Assembly: GCA_016700175.1 (NCBI GenBank)
Contig: CP065003.1
Span: 124,001 to 188,000 of the forward strand
Source of the DNA: Acidobacteriota bacterium
GTDB lineage: Bacteria > Acidobacteriota > Blastocatellia > Pyrinomonadales > Pyrinomonadaceae
Direction: 5' to 3'
Length of the DNA: 64,000 nt
Both the position numbers and the translations under genes were made by a program. This document shows, piece after piece, positions 1 through 8,530 of this stretch; position 1 is the first letter of the stretch; every line of letters starts with the position of its first letter. A model generated the notes under the pieces. That model made no database searches. It was not told the origin of the DNA and worked only from the letters and a program-made list of their open reading frames with translations.

Positions 1-1824
1 ATTCAGTGTCTCGATCGTCCTCTCGGCATTGTCCATCGCAGTTGATTCCGTTATCTCGAGCTTGAGGCTGCGAGCCGGAAGGCCCGTCTCATCTAGCGCC
101 TCCTGGACGTCATAAATGAGACTTTTGTCTGCAAGGTGCCTTCCGGAGATGTTAACGCTGATCACCAGGTCCTGGTGCTCGTTTGAGATCTCTCTCCATC
201 GCTGGAGCTGGGAGCACGCCTCTCTAAGCACCCATTTGGTCAGAGGGATGATCGAGCCGGTGTCCTCTGAGATCGGGATGAACAATCCGGGCGAGACGAA
301 TCCAAGTTCGGAATGATGCCAGCGAAGAAGGCCCTCGAAACCGACGAGCTCTCCGCCTTTTAGTGAGATAAGGGGTTGGTAATGCAGGGAAAGCTCATTC
401 TTTTCGATCGCGTACCGCAGGTCTCCCTCAAGCCGGATATGCTCGAGATACTTCGATCTTGTCTGCTTGTCGAACACCGCGACGCTGATGTTCTCTTCCT
501 TCGCGCTGTGCATGGCGATGTCGGCGTCGCGCAGGATGTCTTCGGGTTTAAGCTGTTCGTGATCGAAGGGCGCGATGCCTATGTAGAGGTCAGAGAAGAT
601 CTTGTTTCCCTGGATCACGTACGGCTGCGTGAGGTGGTCGTATATCCGAAAAGCGTACGATTTGGCTTCGTTGATCGAGGAAAGGTCGTTGAGTATGATC
701 GCGAACTCATCCCCGCCGAGGCGCGCGATCGTGTCTTCGTCGCGAAGGCACCGTCGAAGCCTGAGCGCGACGACACGCAGAACCTCGTCTCCGATCGTGT
801 GTCCGAGGCTGTCGTTGATGTTCTTAAATCGTGAGAGATCCAGAAAAAGGACGTAGTATCGTCGGGCTACCTCGGAACCGAGCTGAAGAAGCAGGTTGAG
901 GCGTTCGATCAGGTATGCGCGGTTTGGAAGGTCGGTGAGATTGTCGTGGAACGCTGCGTATTCGAGGTCCTGTTTGCTTTGCCGCAGGTCCCTTGTGATT
1001 TCCTCTTCTTTCTCAAGCAGGTTCTTGAGCTGCCTCGCGTGTTCTTCGACCTCCTCGGCCTTGGCCCGCGCGATCTCGGTCTTCTCCCTCTCGGCCTGCT
1101 CCGCCTGCTCGATCGATTCGTTAATGTTTCGAATCATCTGCCGGTAATTGGCGTAAGCGATTGCGAAAATGGCTAGCGCAACACTAAGAGTCAGAAAGTC
1201 ACCGTAGTTGATTAGCTTGAAGGCAATCCCCGCAAGTCCCGCGCCTGCTATCTGCGTCATCGAACTTGAAAAACACACTTTCTTCCACATTGTCCACACA
1301 GAGTTTTCACTTTTAAGGGAATAGAAAACTGCAGCGAACAATGAGAGGAACACAAACTGGACGATCGCCAATACGCCGAGAACCGTAATCAGCTCTGATG
1401 CTATACCGTAGTTTGTACCAATCCCCGCGTGAGGCAACAGGGTGAAAACGAAGTAAGTGATTCCAGTTGAGAACGCGGTACTCGCGATGTTGAAGGGAAT
1501 CGCGAGTTTTCTTAGCTGAAATCCTCCATAGATTAGGAAAATGCAGCTAATGGATACCTCGAGAGTGGCGAAAATGATCGCGAGCTCTCCTCCATACTTG
1601 ATGAAGGCGAAAAAGATCATTGTGTCCGCAAAGCTGAGGTAAGAGTTCGAGTGGGGTAATGATAGGGTCAACCGCGACGTTACAAACAGCGCTGCGACCA
1701 TTAATAGCACCGTGCTCAAACTCAAGATGGAAGTATCGAGGTTAGCAACCGCAAAAAGGAATGAGGCGAGACCACATGCAGAAATGACTCCAACGTAAAT
1801 ATTGAAAAGCTTCTCGCGACTCAT
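1..1824 (-). CDS. Membrane-bound GGDEF/EAL cyclic-di-GMP protein, 3' end cut by window edge
   Basis: Diguanylate cyclase/phosphodiesterase that should make or break cyclic di-GMP at the inner membrane. Read on the minus strand from ATG at 1824, 608 codons are open to the edge. Residues 1 to about 215 are a run of hydrophobic segments forming a multi-pass sensory module. A charged coiled coil (about 215-255) leads into the GGDEF domain. The GGDEF signature is intact at residues 370-374, and an RxxD (RDED) inhibitory-site motif lies exactly five residues before it, so cyclase activity with product inhibition is plausible. The EAL domain follows; its signature reads EGLLRW (residues 497-502), an accepted EAL variant. 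The catalytic end of the EAL domain is outside the window, so phosphodiesterase activity cannot be judged. A PilZ protein at 41877 could be one receptor of the signal (inference). Confidence 0.93.
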   Translation of the reverse strand, partial: MSREKLFNIYVGVISACGLASFLFAVANLDTSILSLSTVLLMVAALFVTSRLTLSLPHSNSYLSFADTMIFFAFIKYGGELAIIFATLEVSISCIFLIYGGFQLRKLAIPFNIASTAFSTGITYFVFTLLPHAGIGTNYGIASELITVLGVLAIVQFVFLSLFAAVFYSLKSENSVWTMWKKVCFSSSMTQIAGAGLAGIAFKLINYGDFLTLSVALAIFAIAYANYRQMIRNINESIEQAEQAEREKTEIARAKAEEVEEHARQLKNLLEKEEEITRDLRQSKQDLEYAAFHDNLTDLPNRAYLIERLNLLLQLGSEVARRYYVLFLDLSRFKNINDSLGHTIGDEVLRVVALRLRRCLRDEDTIARLGGDEFAIILNDLSSINEAKSYAFRIYDHLTQPYVIQGNKIFSDLYIGIAPFDHEQLKPEDILRDADIAMHSAKEENISVAVFDKQTRSKYLEHIRLEGDLRYAIEKNELSLHYQPLISLKGGELVGFEGLLRWHHSELGFVSPGLFIPISEDTGSIIPLTKWVLREACSQLQRWREISNEHQDLVISVNISGRHLADKSLIYDVQEALDETGLPARSLKLEITESTAMDNAERTIETLN

Positions 1825-2365
1825 TTTCACTTTTGGGTTTGGCGGTTGTGGGAACCGGTAAGAATTGAGAATCGTTATCACGGCGACGATGTGCCGGCGA
1901 CCTAACACAGTTTAACATAGCCAAACACGCGAATTCCACTTTATTTCGGGCTCGAACTCGACTAGTCAAACCGAAAAACTCAAGATTTAAAAGAGTGTGA
2001 TTGAATCTAGAATCCTTTGCGATCCTCGCGGTGGAACCATCACCACGAACCGTGGGCCTCTCCATCTCCGCGGATTTTATACTTCAGTGTATACAAGATA
2101 CGCAGTGGATAGTGGGTAGCCAAAGCGCTAACGAGTGTAAAGTGTTGATATATCTTTATTTATCAGCCGGACAAGTCGAATATTGGGTAGATTATTGTCA
2201 ATTTCGATAGTCGCCAAAGCATAGCTCAAAAAGTATTAAGCTAACCCCTTAAACCATTGAATAAAAACGACTTCGACAATCCCTTTTTCCTTTTCCCCTT
2301 GTTGGCACGACGCTTGAAGCGTCATTGGCGAATCGAATTTTCAAAAGAGAGCACAAGGAGAGAAA
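1825..2365. other. AT-rich intergenic region, divergent promoters expected
   Basis: 541 bases without a convincing gene, between the divergently transcribed GGDEF/EAL gene and the GIIVG-repeat gene. It is clearly richer in A and T than the flanking coding DNA. A short imperfect palindrome of TATAC and GTATA half-sites lies near 2078-2095 and could be an operator, but nothing else supports that. Short open frames here look like chance. Confidence 0.5.
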
Positions 2366-2644
2366 ATGAAAAGGTCAAACAAAATTATAACGACGCTGCT
2401 ACTTATAGCGATCTTCGCAATGTCTTCGATGACTGCTGAAGCTGGGATCATAGTTGGTTATACGAGAGATGGTTCGAGCGCCGAGAAATGCGAGATTTCG
2501 AAAGTAGAAGGAACGAAGTCAACAAGTCGCTTTGACAGAGGCATTATCGTTGGACTTACTGGCATTATCGTTGGGCTTACTGGAATTATCGTAGGCTATA
2601 CTTCGGATAGTGCGAGTTGTGGCCACCTTCCCACAGGTGATTAA
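2366..2644 (+). CDS. Small exported protein with tandem GIIVG(L/Y)T heptapeptide repeats
   Basis: A 92-residue protein of unknown function. The start is set by a strong AAGGAG six bases before the ATG. Residues 1-26 form a classic Sec signal peptide: basic N-terminus, hydrophobic core, and an AEA cleavage site. The mature protein would begin directly with GIIVGYT (27-33). After a polar linker come three back-to-back heptapeptides, GIIVGLT, GIIVGLT and GIIVGYT (59-79). Two cysteines, C42 and C85, bracket the tandem block and could form a disulfide once exported. Gly-Ile-Ile-Val-Gly is strongly beta-prone, so strand stacking or self-assembly is possible, but that is inference. It ends five bases from the annotated end of a winged-helix/TPR regulator on the opposite strand and shares a hairpin with it. 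I recognise no family. Confidence 0.75.
   Translation: MKRSNKIITTLLLIAIFAMSSMTAEAGIIVGYTRDGSSAEKCEISKVEGTKSTSRFDRGIIVGLTGIIVGLTGIIVGYTSDSASCGHLPTGD
2540..2602 (+). repeat. Three 21-bp tandem repeats within the small exported protein gene
   Basis: Three in-frame 21-bp units encode the consecutive GIIVG(L/Y)T heptapeptides. The first two differ at one base; the third has diverged at several, mostly silent, positions. A fourth, separate copy of the peptide unit is encoded at 2444-2464. Divergence mainly at synonymous positions suggests the peptide is what is kept. Confidence 0.85.
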
Positions 2645-2693
2645 TCAACTAATGTGTCCTTACCCTTGACTGCCTCTCCCACGATTTTGTCCG

Positions 2694-2730
2694 ATTGAAG
2701 CCACGTCCAACTCCAGGACGTGGCTTCAAT
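2694..2730. terminator. Perfect 15-bp inverted repeat between convergent genes
   Basis: Two exactly complementary 15-base arms (2694-2708 and 2716-2730) enclose a 7-base loop. On the plus strand the hairpin is followed by a short T run, which suits termination of the small repeat-protein gene. On the minus strand the repaired regulator frame stops at 2726, inside the first arm read, so the hairpin would end that transcript too. The uncorrected regulator frame reads right through it, which is itself evidence for the frameshift. Confidence 0.75.
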
Positions 2731-4520
2731 GTTTTGTGCGAACTCCGATGGAATCCACGATTTTCTCGAAATCCTGATTCCCCCTCAACCTTCCCCACCG
2801 AGGATCCACTAGTATAGAACACATCGGGATACCTTGTTTTGAGACCCTTCCGGAGCAGCGCTATTGCTTTACCGAAGTGTCCTAAGCCGAGTTCAAGGAT
2901 GCCGAAATAATTTGCAGGCACATTTTGCGACTTACTCATTATTCGGAGCTTTTCCCGTGCGGCGCAGGCGCCTTCCACGTTACCCATAAGCCCTAAACAA
3001 TACCCAATCATCGATATTGCTTCTGGGTGCTCGTGGAGGCTAAGTGCAGACTGGAGATCTTCAATAGCGTCTTGATATTGTTGGAGTTCCGTTTTTGCTG
3101 CCCCTCGTATCAGAAGCGCTTCGTAATTATTTGGGTCGAGATCCAACACCTCATCAAGACAGCTAATGGCATTCTCGAATCTCTCCATCTTGTAGAAGAT
3201 CTTAGCCGCATTCTTATTGTTTACAACCGAAATTGGATCCAATTGCATGATGATGCTAAGTTGTTCCAAAGCCTCTTTGAACCGTTTTTGGTTCGACAAC
3301 AGGTTTGCATAGTAGTACCGAGCCCTTGCGAAATTCGGATTGAGATTGATTGCAGTCGAAAGTGATCTCTCAGCATTGGCAATATCCCAGTCCAGATACA
3401 TCGATATGCAACCACGTAGTAAATGGTATTCCGGGAGTTCCCGAATCAATTGAGCATGGCTAAGCATTCTCTCCGTATGCCTTATCGCTTCCTCTCGGTT
3501 GAATTCTTCATAGAAGAACATCCAGAGATAGCAGTTCGCGATCTCTACGTATGCACTAGCATTTAACGGATCAGATCTCGTAGATTCTTCAAACAGAGAG
3601 AGTGCGCGGGTTAGAGCACTGAGCCCGCCTTGATTCACAAAGTACTTGCCCTTCAGATACAGCCTGTAGGACTCGGTATTCTTCGTCTGTTGCTGGCTCG
3701 ATAGTCTTCGTGAGGCTCTGTCGATCTCGGCGTTCAGATTCTCGCAGATCGAGTTCGTGATGCTGTCCTGCATCTCGAAGATCTCGGAGAAGTTCTTGTC
3801 GAACTTTGCTCCCCACAGCTGCGTGCCGTCTTCCGACTTGCACAGTTCCACTGACAAGGAAATATCATCGTCCGAGATTCGGATCCGGCCTGTGAGTACA
3901 CTGGAGACATTCAGCCGCTTACCGACTTCCTTAACGTCTATCTCTTCGTTCTTAAATCGGAAAACGGTGTTTCTTGCCAGTACCCTGAGGTCCGGCCGGC
4001 ATGAGAGATTGTTGATGAGCGCCTCCGTCATTCCGTCGGCAAGGTAATCGATCTCCGTGTCCCCGTTCTCATTGAACAGAGGCATTACGGCGATCGATTC
4101 GCAGTCCTCATCAAGACCGTAAGGGTCGACCAGCGGAGTCGCCCCGGAGACCGCTTCCTTCCATTCCTCGTTCTCGACCGTTTCGACGGATTCCACGAAC
4201 TGATAGCCCGACCCCGAGAGCGTATGTATGTATCCTTCGGCACCTGTTTTTTCGAACATCTTACGGATCCTTGAAATATGGACCGCCAGATTGCTCTCTT
4301 CTACGAAGTGACCCTCCCAGACGACATCAAGGATCTCGTCCTTGGTAACCGTCTGTCCCGAGTTCGCGACCAGGTAACAGAGAACTTCGAATGTGCGGGG
4401 CTTGATGTCGATGAATCGCCCGTCGTGGGCAAGTCTTCTTTCGGCGGGGTTCAGGTAGTATCTCCCGAACTTGTAAATCTCGGTAACAGCCTGCCCGGGA
4501 TCGGATCTCGAGCCATCCAT
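2726..4520 (-). CDS. Winged-helix (CadC-type) regulator with TolB-like and TPR domains; frameshift near C-terminus
   Basis: Predicted DNA-binding regulator. An OmpR/CadC-type winged helix occupies about residues 15-110. A TolB N-terminal/FlgO-like alpha/beta domain follows (about 140-280, 'SIAVMPLF' and 'YLADGMTEALINNL'), then five or so TPRs to the C-terminus. No transmembrane helix separates the domains, unlike CadC. The chosen start is the ATG at 4520, with GGAGGT ten bases upstream; earlier in-frame ATGs (4541, 4559) have poorer sites. The unrepaired frame ends in a basic tail at 2649, but skipping one base near 2811-2814 restores a family-typical end ('DPRWGRLRGNQDFEKIV') that stops at 2726 on the terminator hairpin. 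The repaired protein is 597 residues. It may control the adjacent GIIVG-repeat gene (inference from adjacency only). Confidence 0.85.
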
Positions 4521-4855
4521 TGTGGTCTGCACCTCCATTCCTTTTTGCGTCCAGTTCAAGCGCGGTACGATTATATGCCCAAAATCACCCGATTTTCAGG
4601 GGATTAAGAATAATTCAAGATAATTCAGATCAGTTTAAGACACGCCTCCGGGCAAAGGCTAAGATTGAGGCATAAGGAAGGAGGTCGCTGATATCCCGGG
4701 CCTTTTTCGACCTTTTGGGCCCCGGGGACTCCCATACAGTGATCAAGCTCCTTATGGATTGCGAGGAATTTCGTGGTTCGCCGAAAGGATTTTCTCTCAC
4801 TTTCAGGCACGTGAAAGACCCGCAAGAACCTTAAGTGTGGTCCTCACCACCTCAC
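4521..4855. other. Intergenic region upstream of the regulator gene
   Basis: 335 bases between the regulator start and the end of the cysteine desulfurase gene on the same strand. It contains an imperfect hairpin at about 4831-4860 with CTTAAGTG and CACTTAAG arms, next to the desulfurase stop, which may act as its terminator. A short AT-rich stretch at 4600-4630 could hold the regulator promoter. No convincing gene was seen. Confidence 0.4.
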
Positions 4856-6045
4856 TTAAGCGCCGGAAGCGGATTGATAACGCGGAGACAGCCTTCGCAG
4901 GTTCTCAACCGCTTTCGGCACCAACCCCAGAACGTAGTCGACGTCGTCTTCCGTATTCTCCCGACCAAAACTGAATCGAACGGATCCGCGGGCGACCTCG
5001 TCATCGGTCCCAAGCGCGACTATCACGTGCGAAGGCTCAATGCTCCCGGAAGAGCAGGCGGACCCGGTCGAAACTGCGACTCCCGACATGTCCAGGTTTA
5101 TCAGAAGCCCCTCTCCTCGATCCCTTTGAACGATATGTTCGAAATGTAAGGCGACCGCGGTCCCTCAAGACCGTTGATCACGATGTCCGGTACGGCCTCC
5201 AGGATTTCGGCTTCGAAACGGTCCCTGAGACGCGCGATCCTTTTCGCGTTTTCTCCCATTTCAGCAGACGCGATCTCGCAGGCCGCCCCTAAAGCCGCTG
5301 CAAAAGCGACGTTCTCGGTACCTCCTCGCCTTTCGCGTTCCTGATGTCCTCCAATGTTTTGAGGCGCGATCCTGACGCCCCTCTTCACATAAAGGGCTCC
5401 GATTCCTTTCGGACCGTAGACCTTGTGCCCTGACAACGAAAGCAGGTCACAGCCAAGATCTTCGACCGAAACGGGGATCTTTCCGGCCGCCTGGACCGCA
5501 TCCGTATGAAGCCATAGCTTATGTCCGCCAGCTCTTAGATCCTGAATGATGGCGCCGATCTCCTTGATCGGCTGGACGGCACCGATCTCGTTGTTCACGA
5601 GCATCACGGTGACAAGGACCGTGTCGTCGCGAATCGCGGCTCTGACCGTTTCGAGGTCCGCGCACCCTCCGGCGCCGACAGGGACGACCGTGAGCTTGGC
5701 GCCATCATTCGCCAATCTTTCACACACAGATCCCACGGCCGGATGCTCGACAGCCGTGGTCACAATGTGACATCCGTGTCTGCGGTTCGCTTCAAATAGC
5801 CCTTTGATAGCGAGATTGTTCGATTCCGTCCCGCCCGAAGTAAAGACGATCTCGTTCGGACGCGAGCCGATGAGATCGGCGACCTGGTGGCGCGCTCTGT
5901 CAACTGCTGACCGAGATTCCTGTCCGTAAAAATGGATGCTCGAGGCGTTTCCGAACTTTTCGCGAAGATAGGGTAGAAGCGATTCGAGAACGCGCGGATC
6001 GACCGGCGTCGTCGCTGCGTTGTCCAGGTAGACTCTGCGGAACAT
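4856..6045 (-). CDS. iscS: Cysteine desulfurase (NifS/IscS family), interrupted by a one-base deletion
   Basis: PLP enzyme that takes sulfur from cysteine for Fe-S clusters and tRNA thiolation. The first 310 residues are canonical: 'YLDNAATTP' near the N-terminus, the PLP-binding motif, and the Schiff-base lysine in 'SGHKVYGPKG'. The frame stops at 5101 just after 'SFKGIEE'. The rest continues in another frame from about 5115 and includes the sulfur-carrying cysteine loop 'STGSACSSGS' and a normal C-terminus ending at 4856. Restoring one base in the GAGGAGAGGGG stretch (about 5113-5118) joins the halves into 396 residues, the usual length. This is probably a sequencing error. If real, the product would lack its active cysteine. 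No iscU or iscR lies beside it. The symbol denotes the family; nifS-type is not excluded. Confidence 0.88.
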
Positions 6046-6138
6046 ATGCCAATTCTAACCGATTCGATCTCCTTGCTCTACACCTGTCCGTAAGTTAAAG
6101 TTAAAAGGTTGGTTTAGGTCATTTAACAGGCACTTACA

Positions 6139-7299
6139 ATGGATTTCACTACTAAAGAGATATTTAAAAGATACGCCAAAATGGCGGTGGGAAAACGGAT
6201 CTCTCCTGTCTTTCTCAACATCCTGGTCACGTCTGTTTGCGACATGCGGTGCACGCATTGTTTCTTCACTGACGAACTGAACGACCGCGCCCGTAAGAAG
6301 CTTCAGATGAAGACCGACGAGATTGAGAAAATCTCGGAAACTCTCGGCGGAAACCTGGGCGTGCTGGTCATCGCGGGCGGCGAGCCGTTCACCAGGAAGG
6401 ACCTTCCGGAGATCTGCAACGCCTTCTACCGTAATAACAAACTGGAGTCCGTGTACCTTATGTCGAACGGGCAGATCCATCCGAGGATATTCCCGGACGT
6501 GACGCGAATCCTGGAAGAGAATCCCAACCTTCAGGTCACGGTGGCGCTTGGGATCGACGGGATCAGAGAAGCGCACGAGAAGATCAGGCAGAAGCCCGGC
6601 AGCTGGGACAAGGCGATCCACACGGCGCGCACTCTGCAGGAGATGAAGTCGGAGTATCCGAACCTGGACGTTCAGACGTGCACGTGTGTGATGAAGTCGA
6701 ATCAGGACACGATCTTTGACTGGTACGACTTTCTCAAGTACGACCTGAAACCGGACAAGATCAATATCAACTACATCCGTCCGCCATCGAACGATCCGGA
6801 AGAGCTGAACTTCGATCACGAAAGATACTCGCGCCTTTCGCAGATGATCCTTGACGATGTCCGCGACGCTGCGATCAAGAACAACTACGGCGGAAGCTCC
6901 GGTTTCTTCAAAGCCGCGGTCGATATATACATGCATGATCTGATCGCGAAGACCAAGGAGACCGGAGAGGCGCAGCTGACTTGCTGGGCGGGCTCTGCCG
7001 GTGCGGTCATTTACGACGAAGGTACGATATCTTCTTGTGAGAACCTTGATTCCACGGGAAACCTGCGCGATTTCGAGTGGGACTTCCAGCGGGCGTGGCG
7101 TTCTCCCGAAATGGAGGCCCGCCGTCAGAAAGTCGCCGACGGATGTTTCTGCACTCACGAAAGCAACTGCTATTATCCGAGCCTGCCTTTCAACCCCGGA
7201 CATCTTGTGAAGATCAAGAAGCTGGAAAGGGAGATGAAGAAGGCAAGCAAGAAACTTGAGCCGAAGGCACCTGCCCACGGCGTTGCTGTGAAGGCTTGA
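6139..7299 (+). CDS. Radical SAM enzyme with C-terminal cysteine-rich (SPASM/twitch-like) extension
   Basis: 386-residue radical SAM protein. The [4Fe-4S]-SAM motif is C34-x3-C38-x2-C41 and the GGE motif is at 80-82. A C-terminal set of cysteines (C282, C300, C336, C338, C344) looks like an auxiliary cluster domain of the SPASM/twitch type, which in known members helps modify peptides, proteins or sugars. The substrate cannot be told. It is divergent from the desulfurase. Its stop is followed four bases later by the ATG of a glycosyltransferase gene, so the two are almost certainly co-transcribed and may act on the same lipid or glycan (inference). I saw no small precursor-peptide gene in this operon. 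Confidence 0.88.
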   Translation: MDFTTKEIFKRYAKMAVGKRISPVFLNILVTSVCDMRCTHCFFTDELNDRARKKLQMKTDEIEKISETLGGNLGVLVIAGGEPFTRKDLPEICNAFYRNNKLESVYLMSNGQIHPRIFPDVTRILEENPNLQVTVALGIDGIREAHEKIRQKPGSWDKAIHTARTLQEMKSEYPNLDVQTCTCVMKSNQDTIFDWYDFLKYDLKPDKININYIRPPSNDPEELNFDHERYSRLSQMILDDVRDAAIKNNYGGSSGFFKAAVDIYMHDLIAKTKETGEAQLTCWAGSAGAVIYDEGTISSCENLDSTGNLRDFEWDFQRAWRSPEMEARRQKVADGCFCTHESNCYYPSLPFNPGHLVKIKKLEREMKKASKKLEPKAPAHGVAVKA

Positions 7300-7303
7300 G
7301 TTT

Positions 7304-8502
7304 ATGCAGCAGAACAACCTAAAATACTGATCATCTCTTCCGACACCGGCGGAGGGCACAGATCAGCCGCGGAGGCGCTCGCTTCGGGACTCAGCAAGTT
7401 CTGGCATGGCGAGTCCGTCGCCGTGCGCATTATCAGGGCTGTCGAAGAATCGCACCACATCACGGATAAACTCGTCCGGCTGTACAACTGGATACTTCAG
7501 AACCGTCAGCACTGGATGAAATACCTCTACTGGGTTGTCAACAAGTTCCGGCCTGAAACCAGCCCGTTCTTTCTGGACCGATGCATCGTCTATGTGCGCG
7601 AACAGTTCGAGAAATGGTGTCCGCACGTCGTGGTCAGCGTGCATCCTTTGACCCAGCACATATTCGCGAGGATACTTCGCGAGCTCAATCTCACGGAGCA
7701 GATCCCTCTGGTTACCGTCGTAACGGACCCGTGCTACGGCTTCTGGAAGGGTTGGGCGTGCGATGACGTCTCGCTTTATCTCGTCGCTAATGAAGAGGCA
7801 AAGCGTCAGCTTGTCGATTACGGCGTCGATCCGGGCCGGATCAAGATCTCGGGGATGCCGATCCGGCCGGAGTTCCGGCCTGCAGACGAAAAGGACGCTC
7901 GCGAGGTTCGCAAGGCATACGGCCTCGATGAAGAGAAATTTACGGTCTTCGTGAACGCCGGCTATATCGGCGGTGTGAAGATGCTGCGGATCCTGCGTGA
8001 ACTCGTGGCCGGGGAGCTGGATATCCAGGCGATCTTTCTCGCAGGAAGGAATGACGACCTGAAGACACAGGCAGAGCTGGTCGCTAAGAATGCAAGGTTC
8101 CCCGTAAAGGTGATCGGTTATTCGGACGAGGTAGAGAAGATCATGCAGTCGGCGAACGTGATGGTGTCGAAGCTCGGCGGGCTTACTACTTTCGAGGCGG
8201 TCGCCTGCAACTTGCCTATCATCGCCGATACGACTACGCCGCCGATGCCTCAGGAGGCAGGGACCGTGAACCTCCTAAAGAAGTGGGGTGCCGGCGTGAT
8301 GCTTGAAAAGGCGCGCGACATTGTGCCGATCGTCCGCACGCTGATTGAGGATGATGTGAAGTACAGTGAAATGAAGACCGCGATGGCAAATCTGGCGGTG
8401 CCGAACTCCACCGAAAATATCGTAAACGAGATAAAAGCCCTGCTGCCTGCAACCCAGGAGAGCCCCGGGTCGATCGGGGCCGCCGTACGCCAGGAGGTCT
8501 GA
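7304..8502 (+). CDS. MurG/MGDG-synthase-like glycosyltransferase (GT28 type), frameshift near N-terminus
   Basis: Resembles processive diacylglycerol glucosyltransferases and MGDG synthases. The N-terminal part has 'ISSDTGGGHRSAAEAL', the acceptor-side loop of that family. The C-terminal GT-B half has a UDP-sugar binding region ('VSKLGGLTTFEA'). The likely product is a glycolipid made at the inner membrane. The ATG at 7304 is four bases after the radical SAM stop with AAGG upstream, but its frame closes at once. The conserved frame has no usable start after the upstream in-frame TGA. Adding one base at about 7318-7325 (CC or AAAA run) joins the start to the conserved frame and gives 399 residues. 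Otherwise translation would have to begin at an internal codon, losing the GGGH loop. Confidence 0.82.
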
Positions 8503-8530
8503 GCCCGACCGACTTTTCTTCCCTTGCAGT

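Noticed and set aside
1742..2065. 107-codon minus-strand frame
   Set aside because: It overlaps the start of the GGDEF/EAL gene in another frame and has no ribosome site or recognisable product.
2540..2602. Possible CRISPR-like or iteron array of 21-bp units
   Set aside because: No spacers; the units lie in frame in an exported protein and keep the peptide rather than the bases.
2649..2725. Extended C-terminus of the regulator to 2649
   Set aside because: It reads through the terminator hairpin and replaces a family-typical end by a basic tail; the frameshifted end at 2726 is preferred.
6139..7299. Radical SAM enzyme as maturase of the GIIVG-repeat protein
   Set aside because: They lie nearly 4 kb apart, separated by two genes on the other strand, with no shared operon; nothing in the sequence links them.
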